This document shows, in pieces, positions 1 to 6,840 of a stretch of DNA of 12,496 nt; positions within the stretch are counted from its first letter, which is position 1, and every line of letters starts with the position of its first letter. Below the pieces are notes generated by a model that saw nothing but the letters and a program-made list of their open reading frames with translations, was not told the DNA's origin and made no database searches. The position numbers were made by a program, and so were the translations under genes. The stretch is taken from assembly GCA_007130265.1 (NCBI GenBank), contig SLST01000475.1, positions 1 through 12,496 of the forward strand, read 5' to 3'. The stretch is from Spirochaetales bacterium. Its GTDB lineage: Bacteria; Spirochaetota; Spirochaetia; DSM-27196; SLST01.

Positions 1-1023
1 GAACATCCGTGCGTCGAACATCTTCTCGTGAATGAGGACCGTTCCCTCCACCTGTGTCGCTACGACGGTGATGATGCTCGTCAGATCCGGCGGGAATCCC
101 GGCCACGGTGCGTCGTCGATCTTGGGGATCATACCGCCCATGTCCGGCACCACCCGAAGCGCCTGGCCCGCCGGCACGCGGATGTCCTCGCCATCACGCT
201 CCCAGTGAATCCCGAGCTTCGCAAACGCGAGCCTGGTCATCTTCAGGTTGCCCGGTGTCGCGTCTTCGATTACGAGCTCGCCCCTGGTGACCGCCGCGAG
301 CCCGATGAAGGATCCCACCTCCATGAAGTCCGATCCTATCTTGTACTCGCATCCGTGAAGCCGGGAGACGCCGGAAACGGTCAGTATGTTGGAGCCGATT
401 CCGGTGATCTTGGCGCCCATCGCGTTCAACATGCGGCAGAGGTCCTGCACGTGAGGTTCACTTGCGGCGTTCTGGATAACCGTCCTGCCTTCGGCAAGCA
501 CCGCCGCCATGATTGCGTTCTCCGTCGCGGTAACCGACGCCTCGTCGAGAAAAATCTCGACGCCGACTAGCTTGTTCGCGGTCAGGTTGAACACTCCGTC
601 GATCTCCACCTGGGCTCCCAGGGCGCTGAGCGCAAGAAAATGCGTGTCCAGGCGACGGCGACCGATCACATCACCGCCGGGCGGCGGCAACTGCACCCGA
701 CCGGTTCGCGCGAGGAGGGGGCCGGCCAGGAGGATCGACGCACGGATCTTGCGCGCAAGATCCACCGGCACCTCAGAACTCGTTATGTCGTGGGTTGTTA
801 CCCTCCACGCGCCGTGTTCGGGCAACTTTTCGACCGTCGCGCCGAGTTCGGAGAGGATTCCGAGCATCACGTGCACATCCTCTATCTCCGGGATATTGTG
901 GAGTACGACCGACTCATCCGTCAGAAGCGTGGCGGCGATACACGGCAGCGCCGCGTTCTTGTTCCCGCTCGCGCGGATACGACCGCGGATTGGATAGCTG
1001 CCCTCGATGCTATAGCGGTTCAC
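1..1023 (-). CDS. murA: UDP-N-acetylglucosamine 1-carboxyvinyltransferase (MurA), C-terminus beyond window
   Basis: MurA transfers enolpyruvate from PEP to UDP-GlcNAc in the cytoplasm, the first committed step of peptidoglycan synthesis. The first 341 codons are visible, of a usual total of about 420. The N-terminus carries SGNKNAALP, with Lys22 and Asn23 at the positions of the E. coli substrate-binding pair. The active-site loop reads PPPGGDVIGRRRLDTH around residues 114-129. The residue equivalent to E. coli Cys115 is therefore Asp (residue 118, codon at 670-672), as in fosfomycin-insensitive MurA of Borrelia, Chlamydia and mycobacteria. PPDLTS further on matches the region of catalytic Asp305. 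I chose the GTG start at 1023 because the protein then begins MNRYSIEG, aligning with the family. It lies 9 bp after the stop of the upstream secreted-protein gene, with only a GGGG run as a weak ribosome site, so translational coupling is likely. The identification is secure. Confidence 0.96.
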   Translation of the reverse strand, partial: MNRYSIEGSYPIRGRIRASGNKNAALPCIAATLLTDESVVLHNIPEIEDVHVMLGILSELGATVEKLPEHGAWRVTTHDITSSEVPVDLARKIRASILLAGPLLARTGRVQLPPPGGDVIGRRRLDTHFLALSALGAQVEIDGVFNLTANKLVGVEIFLDEASVTATENAIMAAVLAEGRTVIQNAASEPHVQDLCRMLNAMGAKITGIGSNILTVSGVSRLHGCEYKIGSDFMEVGSFIGLAAVTRGELVIEDATPGNLKMTRLAFAKLGIHWERDGEDIRVPAGQALRVVPDMGGMIPKIDDAPWPGFPPDLTSIITVVATQVEGTVLIHEKMFDARMF

Positions 1024-1032
1024 CCCCGGATG

Positions 1033-2139
1033 CTACCGCCGGCCCTCGTGCTCTGTCAAGAAAGCCAGCGGCTCACCGGAGAAAGGATTCGCAGTCAGAC
1101 CCACGACGGCCTCAAAGAAACGCGGCGCCTCGTCGCAACACTCCACGCGGAACACGAGTCTGAAGCTTCGCCCGAGAAACGGCGCGGGGAACGGATTATC
1201 CGCCAACCGAGGGAAGGTAACGCTCTCTACCGGCGCGCCGCTCTCCGGGTAGTCGAAGCGGCTCTCGTCCATGTCCTCATCCAAAACACCTGCGAACGCG
1301 TCCGCCAGATCCGTAGTGAGACGATTCGTCTCCGGCACCGTCGCCGGCGTCGACTCGAGTCGGCGCCACAGCGCCTCCCACGATCCGGACTCCATCTCTC
1401 TCGCCGCAGCCGCGAGAAACTCGTTCGCGGCGCGCACCAGAGGGAGCGATGCGGTGCGACGATACCCCTGGGGCTGAAGCTTATGCAGATCGAGGAAGGT
1501 CTCGTATCCTCGCCCCGCTTCCGGCGCCCGCTGAGCGGTGGCGATGTCGAGCGTCCCGTCTCCGTCGATGTCAGCGATGATCCCCCGCTGGTTTCGGCTC
1601 TCGTCCACCGAGAACCGTGAGATCGATCCTCCGGCGTGGTAAATGACCAGGTCGGTGCGCAGCCCGGACCGGCTGCGAAAGCCGATCTCGATCGCCACCG
1701 GATACGGTTCCGGTGTCAGGCGCCTGAGGCTGATGCCGTTCCAGACTTCGTGTCGCCCGAGCTCCACCGTCACGATCGCGTCCTGGCCGCTGAAGTAGGT
1801 CTCGAGGATATAGGTGGGCTCGATCGCATCTTCGTCATAGATCCGCAGCGGATTCGAGAGTCTGTCTGCGACAGCTTCGAGCCGTGGATCTCCGACGATC
1901 GTGAGAATGGCGACGTCGAGCCTGCCGTTCGCGTTCAGATCGTCGTAGACGGCTATTGGTGCACCGTTCGCCGTGAGAACCGGGCTCGTGTACTGAGGAG
2001 AGAATCGCAGTGCCTCTTCGAGCACGACCGACCTCATCTGGTCGTCGGTCTCCTCTGCGCGTAGACGTTCAGGCACGGCTGACCACAGCAGCGTGAGAAG
2101 GAGAAGGCAGGCGGCGGCGGTCGGTACTGTGTTGCGCAT
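1033..2139 (-). CDS. Secreted protein of unknown function with two DxDxDG calcium-loop motifs
   Basis: A 368-residue protein that I do not recognise. The N-terminus is MRN, then a hydrophobic stretch (about residues 8-22), then RLRA before EE, consistent with a signal peptide cleaved near residue 28. Cys11 sits inside the hydrophobic stretch rather than after a lipobox, so a lipoprotein is unlikely. Two acidic loops, DLNANGRLD (residues 67-75) and DIDGDGTLD (190-198), resemble EF-hand or FG-GAP/VCBS calcium-binding loops. The C-terminal third is mixed and ends without a membrane segment. The reading frame could extend to an ATG at 2175, but the signal peptide fits the ATG at 2139, and the best promoter (2152-2180) would start transcription downstream of 2175. 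The gene is divergent from lysC and 9 bp upstream of murA, so it probably shares a transcript with murA. A periplasmic or surface role is inferred. No enzyme motif is visible. Confidence 0.82.
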   Translation of the reverse strand: MRNTVPTAAACLLLLTLLWSAVPERLRAEETDDQMRSVVLEEALRFSPQYTSPVLTANGAPIAVYDDLNANGRLDVAILTIVGDPRLEAVADRLSNPLRIYDEDAIEPTYILETYFSGQDAIVTVELGRHEVWNGISLRRLTPEPYPVAIEIGFRSRSGLRTDLVIYHAGGSISRFSVDESRNQRGIIADIDGDGTLDIATAQRAPEAGRGYETFLDLHKLQPQGYRRTASLPLVRAANEFLAAAAREMESGSWEALWRRLESTPATVPETNRLTTDLADAFAGVLDEDMDESRFDYPESGAPVESVTFPRLADNPFPAPFLGRSFRLVFRVECCDEAPRFFEAVVGLTANPFSGEPLAFLTEHEGRR

Positions 2140-2159
2140 CAAGCGTTCTTCATCATACT
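2132..2159 (+). promoter_or_regulatory. Candidate promoter for lysC-thrC-coaX
   Basis: TTGCGC (2132-2137) and CATACT (2154-2159) are 16 bp apart on the plus strand. The match is weak (3/6 and 4/6). The -10 overlaps the minus-strand TATGAT, so the two divergent transcripts would compete for, or share, one melted region. The predicted leader to the lysC ATG is about 33 bases and holds no obvious attenuator or riboswitch. Confidence 0.27.
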
Positions 2160-2180
2160 CTGAGATCGCGACCATACCAA
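2152..2180 (-). promoter_or_regulatory. Candidate sigma70-type promoter for the secreted-protein/murA unit
   Basis: Read on the minus strand, TTGGTA (2180-2175) and TATGAT (2157-2152) are separated by exactly 17 bp. They match the -35 and -10 consensus at 4/6 and 5/6 positions. Transcription would start near 2145, leaving only about five bases before the ATG at 2139. The transcript would be nearly leaderless, which agrees with the lack of a clear ribosome-binding site. This is prediction by eye. Confidence 0.45.
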
Positions 2181-2198
2181 GACGGGGTCGGTACCACT

Positions 2199-3575
2199 AT
2201 GAAGATAATGAAGTTTGGCGGCAGTTCGTTGGCCGATGCTGGTCGGATTTCCTCGGCTCTCGACATCGTTGCCGCAAACAGCCGTGCCGAGCGCGTCTGC
2301 GTCGTGTGTTCGGCAATGCGAGGCGTCACCGATGGTCTGTTCGACGCCGCCTCGCAGGCGGCCGCGGGGTTCGAGACATTCGCTGATCCGACACAGGCGA
2401 TTCGTACCCGCCACCTGGAGGCCGTGAAGGAGCTCTGTGCCGGGGATGACGAGCTCGAGCGCGGTGTGGCCGGGTTGTGTGACGAGCTTGACGAGCTGCT
2501 GCACGGGGTCCACCTGGTCCGCGAGTGTACGATGCGGACGATGGACCTGATTGCCGGATATGGCGAACGGCTCAGCACGACCATCATCGCCGCCGCCATG
2601 CGGCGCCGCGGGCTACCGGCCCGCTATCTTGACGCTCGTGAGATCATCCGTACCGATGCCGATCACGGCGGCGCCGCCGTGGACTTCCTGTCGAGCTATG
2701 AGCTCATTCAGGCGCTCCTGGACGGGGACGATCTTCCGGTGGTGACGGGGTTCATCGCAGCGACCGCGGCCGGCGTCACCACGACGCTCGGAAGAAACGG
2801 CAGCGACTATACTGCGTCGATCATCGGCGCCGGCGTCGAGGCGAGTGCGATCGAGATCTGGGCCGATGTCGACGGCGTCTACAGCGCAGACCCGCGCCTC
2901 GTGCCCGAGGCGTTCGTCCTGCCGGAGATCAGTTATCAGGAGGCGATGGAGCTTTCCTACTTCGGCGCGAAGGTCATCCACCCCTATACGATGGTACCCG
3001 CCGTCGAGAAGGGCATCCCGTTGCGGATCAGAAGTACGCTGACTCCGGAGCTTGCCGGAACACTCATCGCTTCGCATACGAGCTCTCGCGCTTTCGTCAC
3101 CGGGATCGCCTCGATCGAGAACGTTGCGCTGATCAACGTCGAAGGCGGGGGTATGGTCGGCTCGCCGGGAATAGCGGGACGCATCTTCACTGCACTCGCA
3201 GCGGCCCGGATCAACATCATCATGATCTCCCAGGCCTCCTCCGAGCACAGCATCTGCTTCGTGATTCCGGACGGCGACGCCATGCGGGCGGTCCGCGTGC
3301 TCGAGGCAGAGCTCTCTCCCGAGCTGCATCAGAAGAAGGTCCAGCGGTTCGTCGCGGAGCGTGACCTCGAGATCGTGGCGGTCATAGGTGAGAACATGCG
3401 TGGAAAGCCCGGCGTATCGGGCCGGCTGTTCCAGGCGCTCGGCGAGGCCGCGACGAACATACTGGCGATCGCCCAGGGATCTTCGGAGATGAACATCTCC
3501 TTCGTTGTTCACCGCTGCGACCGGGAGCGGACGCTCAACGCGGTGCACGACGCCTTCTTTGGGGGTATGGCGTGA
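2199..3575 (+). CDS. lysC: Aspartate kinase, monofunctional, with tandem ACT domains
   Basis: This enzyme phosphorylates L-aspartate to aspartyl-4-phosphate, the shared entry step to lysine, threonine, methionine and diaminopimelate. The 458 residues comprise an amino-acid-kinase domain (about 1-290) and two C-terminal ACT domains (about 310-380 and 390-455), which normally bind the feedback amino acid. Visible motifs are KFGGSSL (residues 5-11), GYGERLS, LGRNGSDYTASIIG, WADVDGVYSADPR and SYFGAKVIHPYT. The sequence style and length resemble the kinase half of fused ThrA proteins, but the gene stops after the second ACT domain, so there is no homoserine dehydrogenase. It overlaps thrC by 4 bp (GTGA at 3572-3575), suggesting a threonine-branch isozyme. 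The ATG at 2199 gives the full domain. A second ATG at 2208 is possible but would remove residues just before KFGG. No strong ribosome site precedes either. The symbol is by family; it could equally be called thrA-type. Confidence 0.95.
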   Translation: MKIMKFGGSSLADAGRISSALDIVAANSRAERVCVVCSAMRGVTDGLFDAASQAAAGFETFADPTQAIRTRHLEAVKELCAGDDELERGVAGLCDELDELLHGVHLVRECTMRTMDLIAGYGERLSTTIIAAAMRRRGLPARYLDAREIIRTDADHGGAAVDFLSSYELIQALLDGDDLPVVTGFIAATAAGVTTTLGRNGSDYTASIIGAGVEASAIEIWADVDGVYSADPRLVPEAFVLPEISYQEAMELSYFGAKVIHPYTMVPAVEKGIPLRIRSTLTPELAGTLIASHTSSRAFVTGIASIENVALINVEGGGMVGSPGIAGRIFTALAAARINIIMISQASSEHSICFVIPDGDAMRAVRVLEAELSPELHQKKVQRFVAERDLEIVAVIGENMRGKPGVSGRLFQALGEAATNILAIAQGSSEMNISFVVHRCDRERTLNAVHDAFFGGMA

Positions 3576-4900
3576 GGTTTCACAGCACCCGAAACCGTGC
3601 CCATGTCGTGGATTTTGCACAGGCCATCTTTGCCGGCCTCGCCCCCGACGGAGGTCTCTACTTCCCGGACACCGAGCCGAACCTGCGAGAGCTCATCCTG
3701 AGAGCCCCCGAGACATGCTCTTTCGACCGTCTCGCCGGCGAGCTCGTACACGGGATCTTCCCGGAGCACTTCGACGTCGCCACCGCGCTGGAACTCTGTC
3801 GGCGTGCCTTTCCCTTCGCTCCCCAGCTGCGGCCCCTGACCGACCAGGTCTACCTCCTCGAGCTCTATCACGGGCCCTCCTGCGCATTCAAGGACTTCGG
3901 CGCCGCCTTCCTCGCCGCGGCGATGGAGCACTTTCTCGCCGGCGAGGATCGAAGGGCCGTCATTCTCACCGCGACATCCGGGGATACTGGAAGCGCGGTG
4001 GCTCGCGCCTTTCACCGCCGACCGGGGATCGACGTCGTCATACTGTATCCCTCCGGTCGCGTCAGCCCGCTCCAGGAACGACAGCTTACGACCGTGGGCG
4101 ACAACGTCACGGCGCTGGAGGTACGTGGCTCGTTTGATGACTGCCAGAGGATGGTGAAGACGGCTTTCCTGGATACCGAGCTTACGCGGCGCGTGCCGCT
4201 CACGTCAGCGAACTCGATCAATATCGGTCGACTCATACCCCAGGCTTTCTACTACGTAGACGCGTTCGTCCGCCTTCGGCCGAGTATCGCGAGCGATATC
4301 GTCTTCTGCGTTCCGAGCGGCAACTTCGGCAATCTCACCGCCGGCGTCTTCGCCTGGCGCTGGGGTCTGCCCGTATCCGGTTTCATCGCCGCTACCAACG
4401 TGAACGACGTGGTTCCGCGTTACCTCGTATCCGGCGATTTCAGACCGCGACCGAGCCGCCCGACGGTAGCGAATGCGATGGACGTGGGGGATCCGAGTAA
4501 CTTCGAGCGGATGCTCGAGATCTTCGGGGCGGACCACCAGGACATGCACGCGATGATCGGTGGAGAGACCGCCACCGACGAGCAGATTCTCGAGACGATG
4601 CGGCGTGTGCATCAGGCCGCCGGCGTCTTCCTGGACCCGCATACCGCCGCCGGCCTGTGCGCCGCCGAGCGCTACCTCGCGGGCGACGGGGCCTCGGACG
4701 CGAGTGTGATAGCCCTGGCAACTGCGCATCCGGCGAAGTTCCCTGAAGTCGTCGAGCGCGCGACCGGAGAACGTCCCGATCTCCCTCGGAGACTCGCGGA
4801 GGTGATGGATCGGCCGAAGAAGGCAATCCCAATGGAGCCGACGGCCGACGCGCTGTCGAAATACCTTGTCGAACAGCATGGGGAGGAGGCGCAACGATGA
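3572..4900 (+). CDS. thrC: Threonine synthase
   Basis: A PLP enzyme that converts O-phospho-L-homoserine to L-threonine and phosphate. At 442 residues it has the normal length of the E. coli/yeast-type family. The N-terminus (FAQAIFAGLAPDGGLYFPD, residues 15-33) is the typical capping domain. GPSCAFKDFGAAF contains the PLP Schiff-base lysine, Lys107, at the same number as in E. coli. TATSGDTGSA binds PLP phosphate, and PSGNFGNLTAG is also a family motif. The start is GTG at 3572, overlapping the lysC stop by 4 bp. A GGGGG run at 3561-3565 lies six bases upstream as a possible ribosome site. The end overlaps coaX by 4 bp (ATGA at 4897-4900). Homoserine dehydrogenase and homoserine kinase are absent from the window, so the threonine branch is split across the genome. 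Confidence 0.96.
   Translation: MRFHSTRNRAHVVDFAQAIFAGLAPDGGLYFPDTEPNLRELILRAPETCSFDRLAGELVHGIFPEHFDVATALELCRRAFPFAPQLRPLTDQVYLLELYHGPSCAFKDFGAAFLAAAMEHFLAGEDRRAVILTATSGDTGSAVARAFHRRPGIDVVILYPSGRVSPLQERQLTTVGDNVTALEVRGSFDDCQRMVKTAFLDTELTRRVPLTSANSINIGRLIPQAFYYVDAFVRLRPSIASDIVFCVPSGNFGNLTAGVFAWRWGLPVSGFIAATNVNDVVPRYLVSGDFRPRPSRPTVANAMDVGDPSNFERMLEIFGADHQDMHAMIGGETATDEQILETMRRVHQAAGVFLDPHTAAGLCAAERYLAGDGASDASVIALATAHPAKFPEVVERATGERPDLPRRLAEVMDRPKKAIPMEPTADALSKYLVEQHGEEAQR
4884..4889 (+). promoter_or_regulatory. Ribosome-binding site of coaX
   Basis: A perfect AGGAGG lies seven bases before the ATG at 4897, inside the 3' end of thrC. It shows that coaX can be initiated independently as well as by coupling to thrC, and it fixes the coaX start. 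Confidence 0.8.
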
Positions 4901-5673
4901 TTCTCGCGATCGACGTCGGCAACACCAACATCGCGATCGGGATAGTCAACCGCGACCGCGAGCTCGTCTGCCACTGGCGGCTTGCGAGCCGGACGCAGCG
5001 AACCGCGGATGAGGTCCTCATCCATCTGCACGAGCTCTTCGGTCTGGAGTCGGTGGACCGATCACGCATCGCCGTGGCCGTCATCTCGAGTGTCGTTCCC
5101 GACCTCACGCACGTGGTCGAGCAGGCCGTCTGGCGCCTGCTCGAGCGCAAGCCGATCGTCGTCTCAACCGACCTTAACCTTCCGGTGCGGATGCTGACCG
5201 ATACGCCCACCGAGATCGGGAGCGATCTTCTAGCGAACGCCGTCGCCGGGTACACTCTCGCTGAGGGAGCGGCGATCGTGGTCGACTTCGGCACCGCGCT
5301 CACGTTCACCGCCGTAGATGGTGACGGGGGCGTTCGCGGCGTCGCCATCGCCCCCGGGTTGACGACTGCCGTTCACGGGCTCGTCGCCCATACCGCCGCG
5401 CTCCCAATGATCGATCTCTCGCCGCCCGAGTGCTACATCGGCACAAATACCGCGGCGTCGCTGCGCTCCGGCGTCGTCAACGGTTTCGCCGGGCTCGTCG
5501 ATGCGATGGTTACCGGTATCGCTGATGAAATGGCGCCCGAGCGGCCCATGGCGCTCGCGACCGGAGGCGAAGCGGTCCTCGTGACAAGCGCCTGTCGCAC
5601 CGCCGTGCGGCTCGAGCCGTGGTTGACGCTTCGCGGACTTTACGAGATCGGAATCCGCAACGCCGGCGGCTAG
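4897..5673 (+). CDS. coaX: Type III pantothenate kinase (CoaX)
   Basis: CoaX phosphorylates pantothenate with ATP, the first step of coenzyme A synthesis. The type III enzyme needs a monovalent cation and is not feedback-inhibited by CoA. The 258 residues match the family length. The P-loop-like DVGNTNI starts at Asp6. SSVVP follows at about residues 67-71. The catalytic-base region reads EIGSDLLANAVAGY with Asp110. VDFGTALTF (Asp130) and GVAIAPGL complete the ASKHA-fold signature. One oddity is that the family usually has GxDR, and here the residue after the aspartate is Leu rather than Arg. The start is set by the AGGAGG upstream and the ATGA overlap with thrC. The stop TAG at 5671-5673 lies in a CTAG palindrome that also holds the opposite-strand stop of the HD gene. 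Annotation as BirA-linked or Baf is not supported, since no biotin ligase is nearby. Confidence 0.93.
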   Translation: MILAIDVGNTNIAIGIVNRDRELVCHWRLASRTQRTADEVLIHLHELFGLESVDRSRIAVAVISSVVPDLTHVVEQAVWRLLERKPIVVSTDLNLPVRMLTDTPTEIGSDLLANAVAGYTLAEGAAIVVDFGTALTFTAVDGDGGVRGVAIAPGLTTAVHGLVAHTAALPMIDLSPPECYIGTNTAASLRSGVVNGFAGLVDAMVTGIADEMAPERPMALATGGEAVLVTSACRTAVRLEPWLTLRGLYEIGIRNAGG

Positions 5674-6794
5674 TCGACGTACAGTCGCACGAGCTTCTTG
5701 CCGTCGGCGCTGCGGTACGGGTTCGAACGGTGCCTCATGAAGTCGCGGTAGATCTTGCACGCCCGGTAGTAGCCCTCCGGTCCACGATAGGTCGACTCGA
5801 GGTCGCACCGGTAGAGCTCGAGCAGCACGGGGAACCGTTCGTCGGCCATGAGCCGTTCGGTCCGGAAGGTCGGCAGCGCCTGAAGCGCCCCCGGAAACAT
5901 GTGCTTCGAGACGAGCCAGTGCACGTCGTCGACGAGTTGCTCCTCGAATCCTAGTCGGCGCAGAAGCCTTCCCACCAGCCTCGCGCCGATCTCGGAGTGT
6001 CCGTCGAATCGTCGCCCCGCCTTCGGGACCGCGAGCGGCTTCCCCGAATCGTGGAGCAGAAGCCCGAGCGTGAGCCGCAGGTCGTGAGAGCGACGGTACC
6101 GGAAGGTCTCGAGCGAGTGGTTCCAGACGTCCCCCTCCGGGTGGTGCTCCTTCGAGTGCGCTGTGCCCTTCATCCGCGTCAGTTCCGGGAAGTACGCGTC
6201 AATGAACCCGTGCTCGTCCAGCAGCTGCAGCCCTTCCTCGGGAAAGGGTCCCGTGAGAACCTGCGCCAGAAGAGACCGGAGGGTCTCTGGGGAGACCTCC
6301 GGGAAGTGGGACACGGGCACAAGCTCCGACGCGAGAACATGCGGATAGCGGGCGAGCGCGATCGCCGCGTCCATCAGGCGGTGCATGGGCTCGTACACCT
6401 CGTCCGTCGGCTCGAGATGCGGTGCGCGAAGCGATCGGTAGTCGTCGTACGGGTCGATGAATCGCTCGCGTATCGGGTCGTACATCAGATTGAGCGGACG
6501 GAACGCCTGTTGGGGCGGTTTGCTCTCCGGCTCGATGCAGCGGAAGTAGACGCGTCGTTCGCCGTCCCAGACGGCGGCGTCGGCGTGGCGAACCCCAGGA
6601 AACTCCAGTTCGGGCACGCCCCGTGCGAGCGCGATCAGATCCCCCTCGATCGTGATGTGCACGACCGGCTGCTCCGACCGCCCGAAATACCGGTCGAGCG
6701 CGGAGAACGACGAGTAGTACCAAGCTGTTTGGGTGCGTAGATCGGCGAGGGCGTCCACTCGCCTAAGATAGCGTCGGCCCCTGACGGCGTCCAC
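5670..6794 (-). CDS. HD-domain protein related to tRNA nucleotidyltransferase/poly(A) polymerase, nucleotidyltransferase signature lost
   Basis: This 374-residue cytoplasmic protein has a two-part layout. The C-terminal half is an HD metal-dependent phosphohydrolase domain: VWNHSLE (His226), LLLHDSGKP (His248-Asp249), then GHSEIGA and LVSKHMFPG. The N-terminal half keeps the order of CCA-adding enzymes. FRPLNLMYDPIRERFIDPY (residues 98-116) resembles the NALAYDP...LIDPFGG region, and the following HRLMDAAIALARYP resembles the RLLRALRFA helix. The GGxVRD and DxD motifs required for nucleotide transfer are not visible. I therefore expect a phosphohydrolase or RNA-binding role, not CCA addition. 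The GTG at 6794 gives the longest product; a GTG at 6758 is an alternative 12 codons in. Neither has a clear ribosome site. It is divergent from pyrC and convergent with coaX. The exact function is unknown. A bona fide cca gene should exist elsewhere. Confidence 0.85.
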   Translation of the reverse strand: MDAVRGRRYLRRVDALADLRTQTAWYYSSFSALDRYFGRSEQPVVHITIEGDLIALARGVPELEFPGVRHADAAVWDGERRVYFRCIEPESKPPQQAFRPLNLMYDPIRERFIDPYDDYRSLRAPHLEPTDEVYEPMHRLMDAAIALARYPHVLASELVPVSHFPEVSPETLRSLLAQVLTGPFPEEGLQLLDEHGFIDAYFPELTRMKGTAHSKEHHPEGDVWNHSLETFRYRRSHDLRLTLGLLLHDSGKPLAVPKAGRRFDGHSEIGARLVGRLLRRLGFEEQLVDDVHWLVSKHMFPGALQALPTFRTERLMADERFPVLLELYRCDLESTYRGPEGYYRACKIYRDFMRHRSNPYRSADGKKLVRLYVD

Positions 6795-6819
6795 CGAAGG
6801 AACCTATCCCACCGCGCGG

Positions 6820-6834
6820 AATCTACGGTAGACT
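6820..6834. promoter_or_regulatory. Symmetric divergent -10 region between the HD gene and pyrC
   Basis: In the 46-bp gap an 11-bp inverted repeat (TCTAC, one base, GTAGA; 6822-6832) carries a -10-like hexamer on each strand. These are TAGACT (6829-6834) towards pyrC and TAGATT (6825-6820) towards the HD gene. The plus-strand hexamer ends six bases before the pyrC ATG, and pyrC has no ribosome-binding site, so a leaderless pyrC mRNA is likely. No convincing -35 is seen for either. The repeat could also be a small operator. Confidence 0.35.
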
Positions 6835-6840
6835 GGCCAC

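Noticed and set aside
640..1620. Open frame of 326 codons on the plus strand, antisense to murA and the secreted-protein gene
   Set aside because: Its product is Arg-rich and low in recognisable motifs. It runs antisense across two genes, one with clear homology, and such frames are expected in GC-rich DNA.
2140..2175. Longer start for the secreted protein at 2175
   Set aside because: It would put 12 charged residues ahead of the signal peptide, has no ribosome site, and lies upstream of the predicted transcription start.
2140..2198. Riboswitch or threonine attenuator ahead of lysC
   Set aside because: The gap is 59 bp and the predicted leader about 33 bases, too short. No run of Thr or Lys codons or hairpin pair is visible.
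2613..3620. 335-codon open frame antisense to lysC
   Set aside because: It lies opposite a full-length aspartokinase with all motifs and shows no protein family features.
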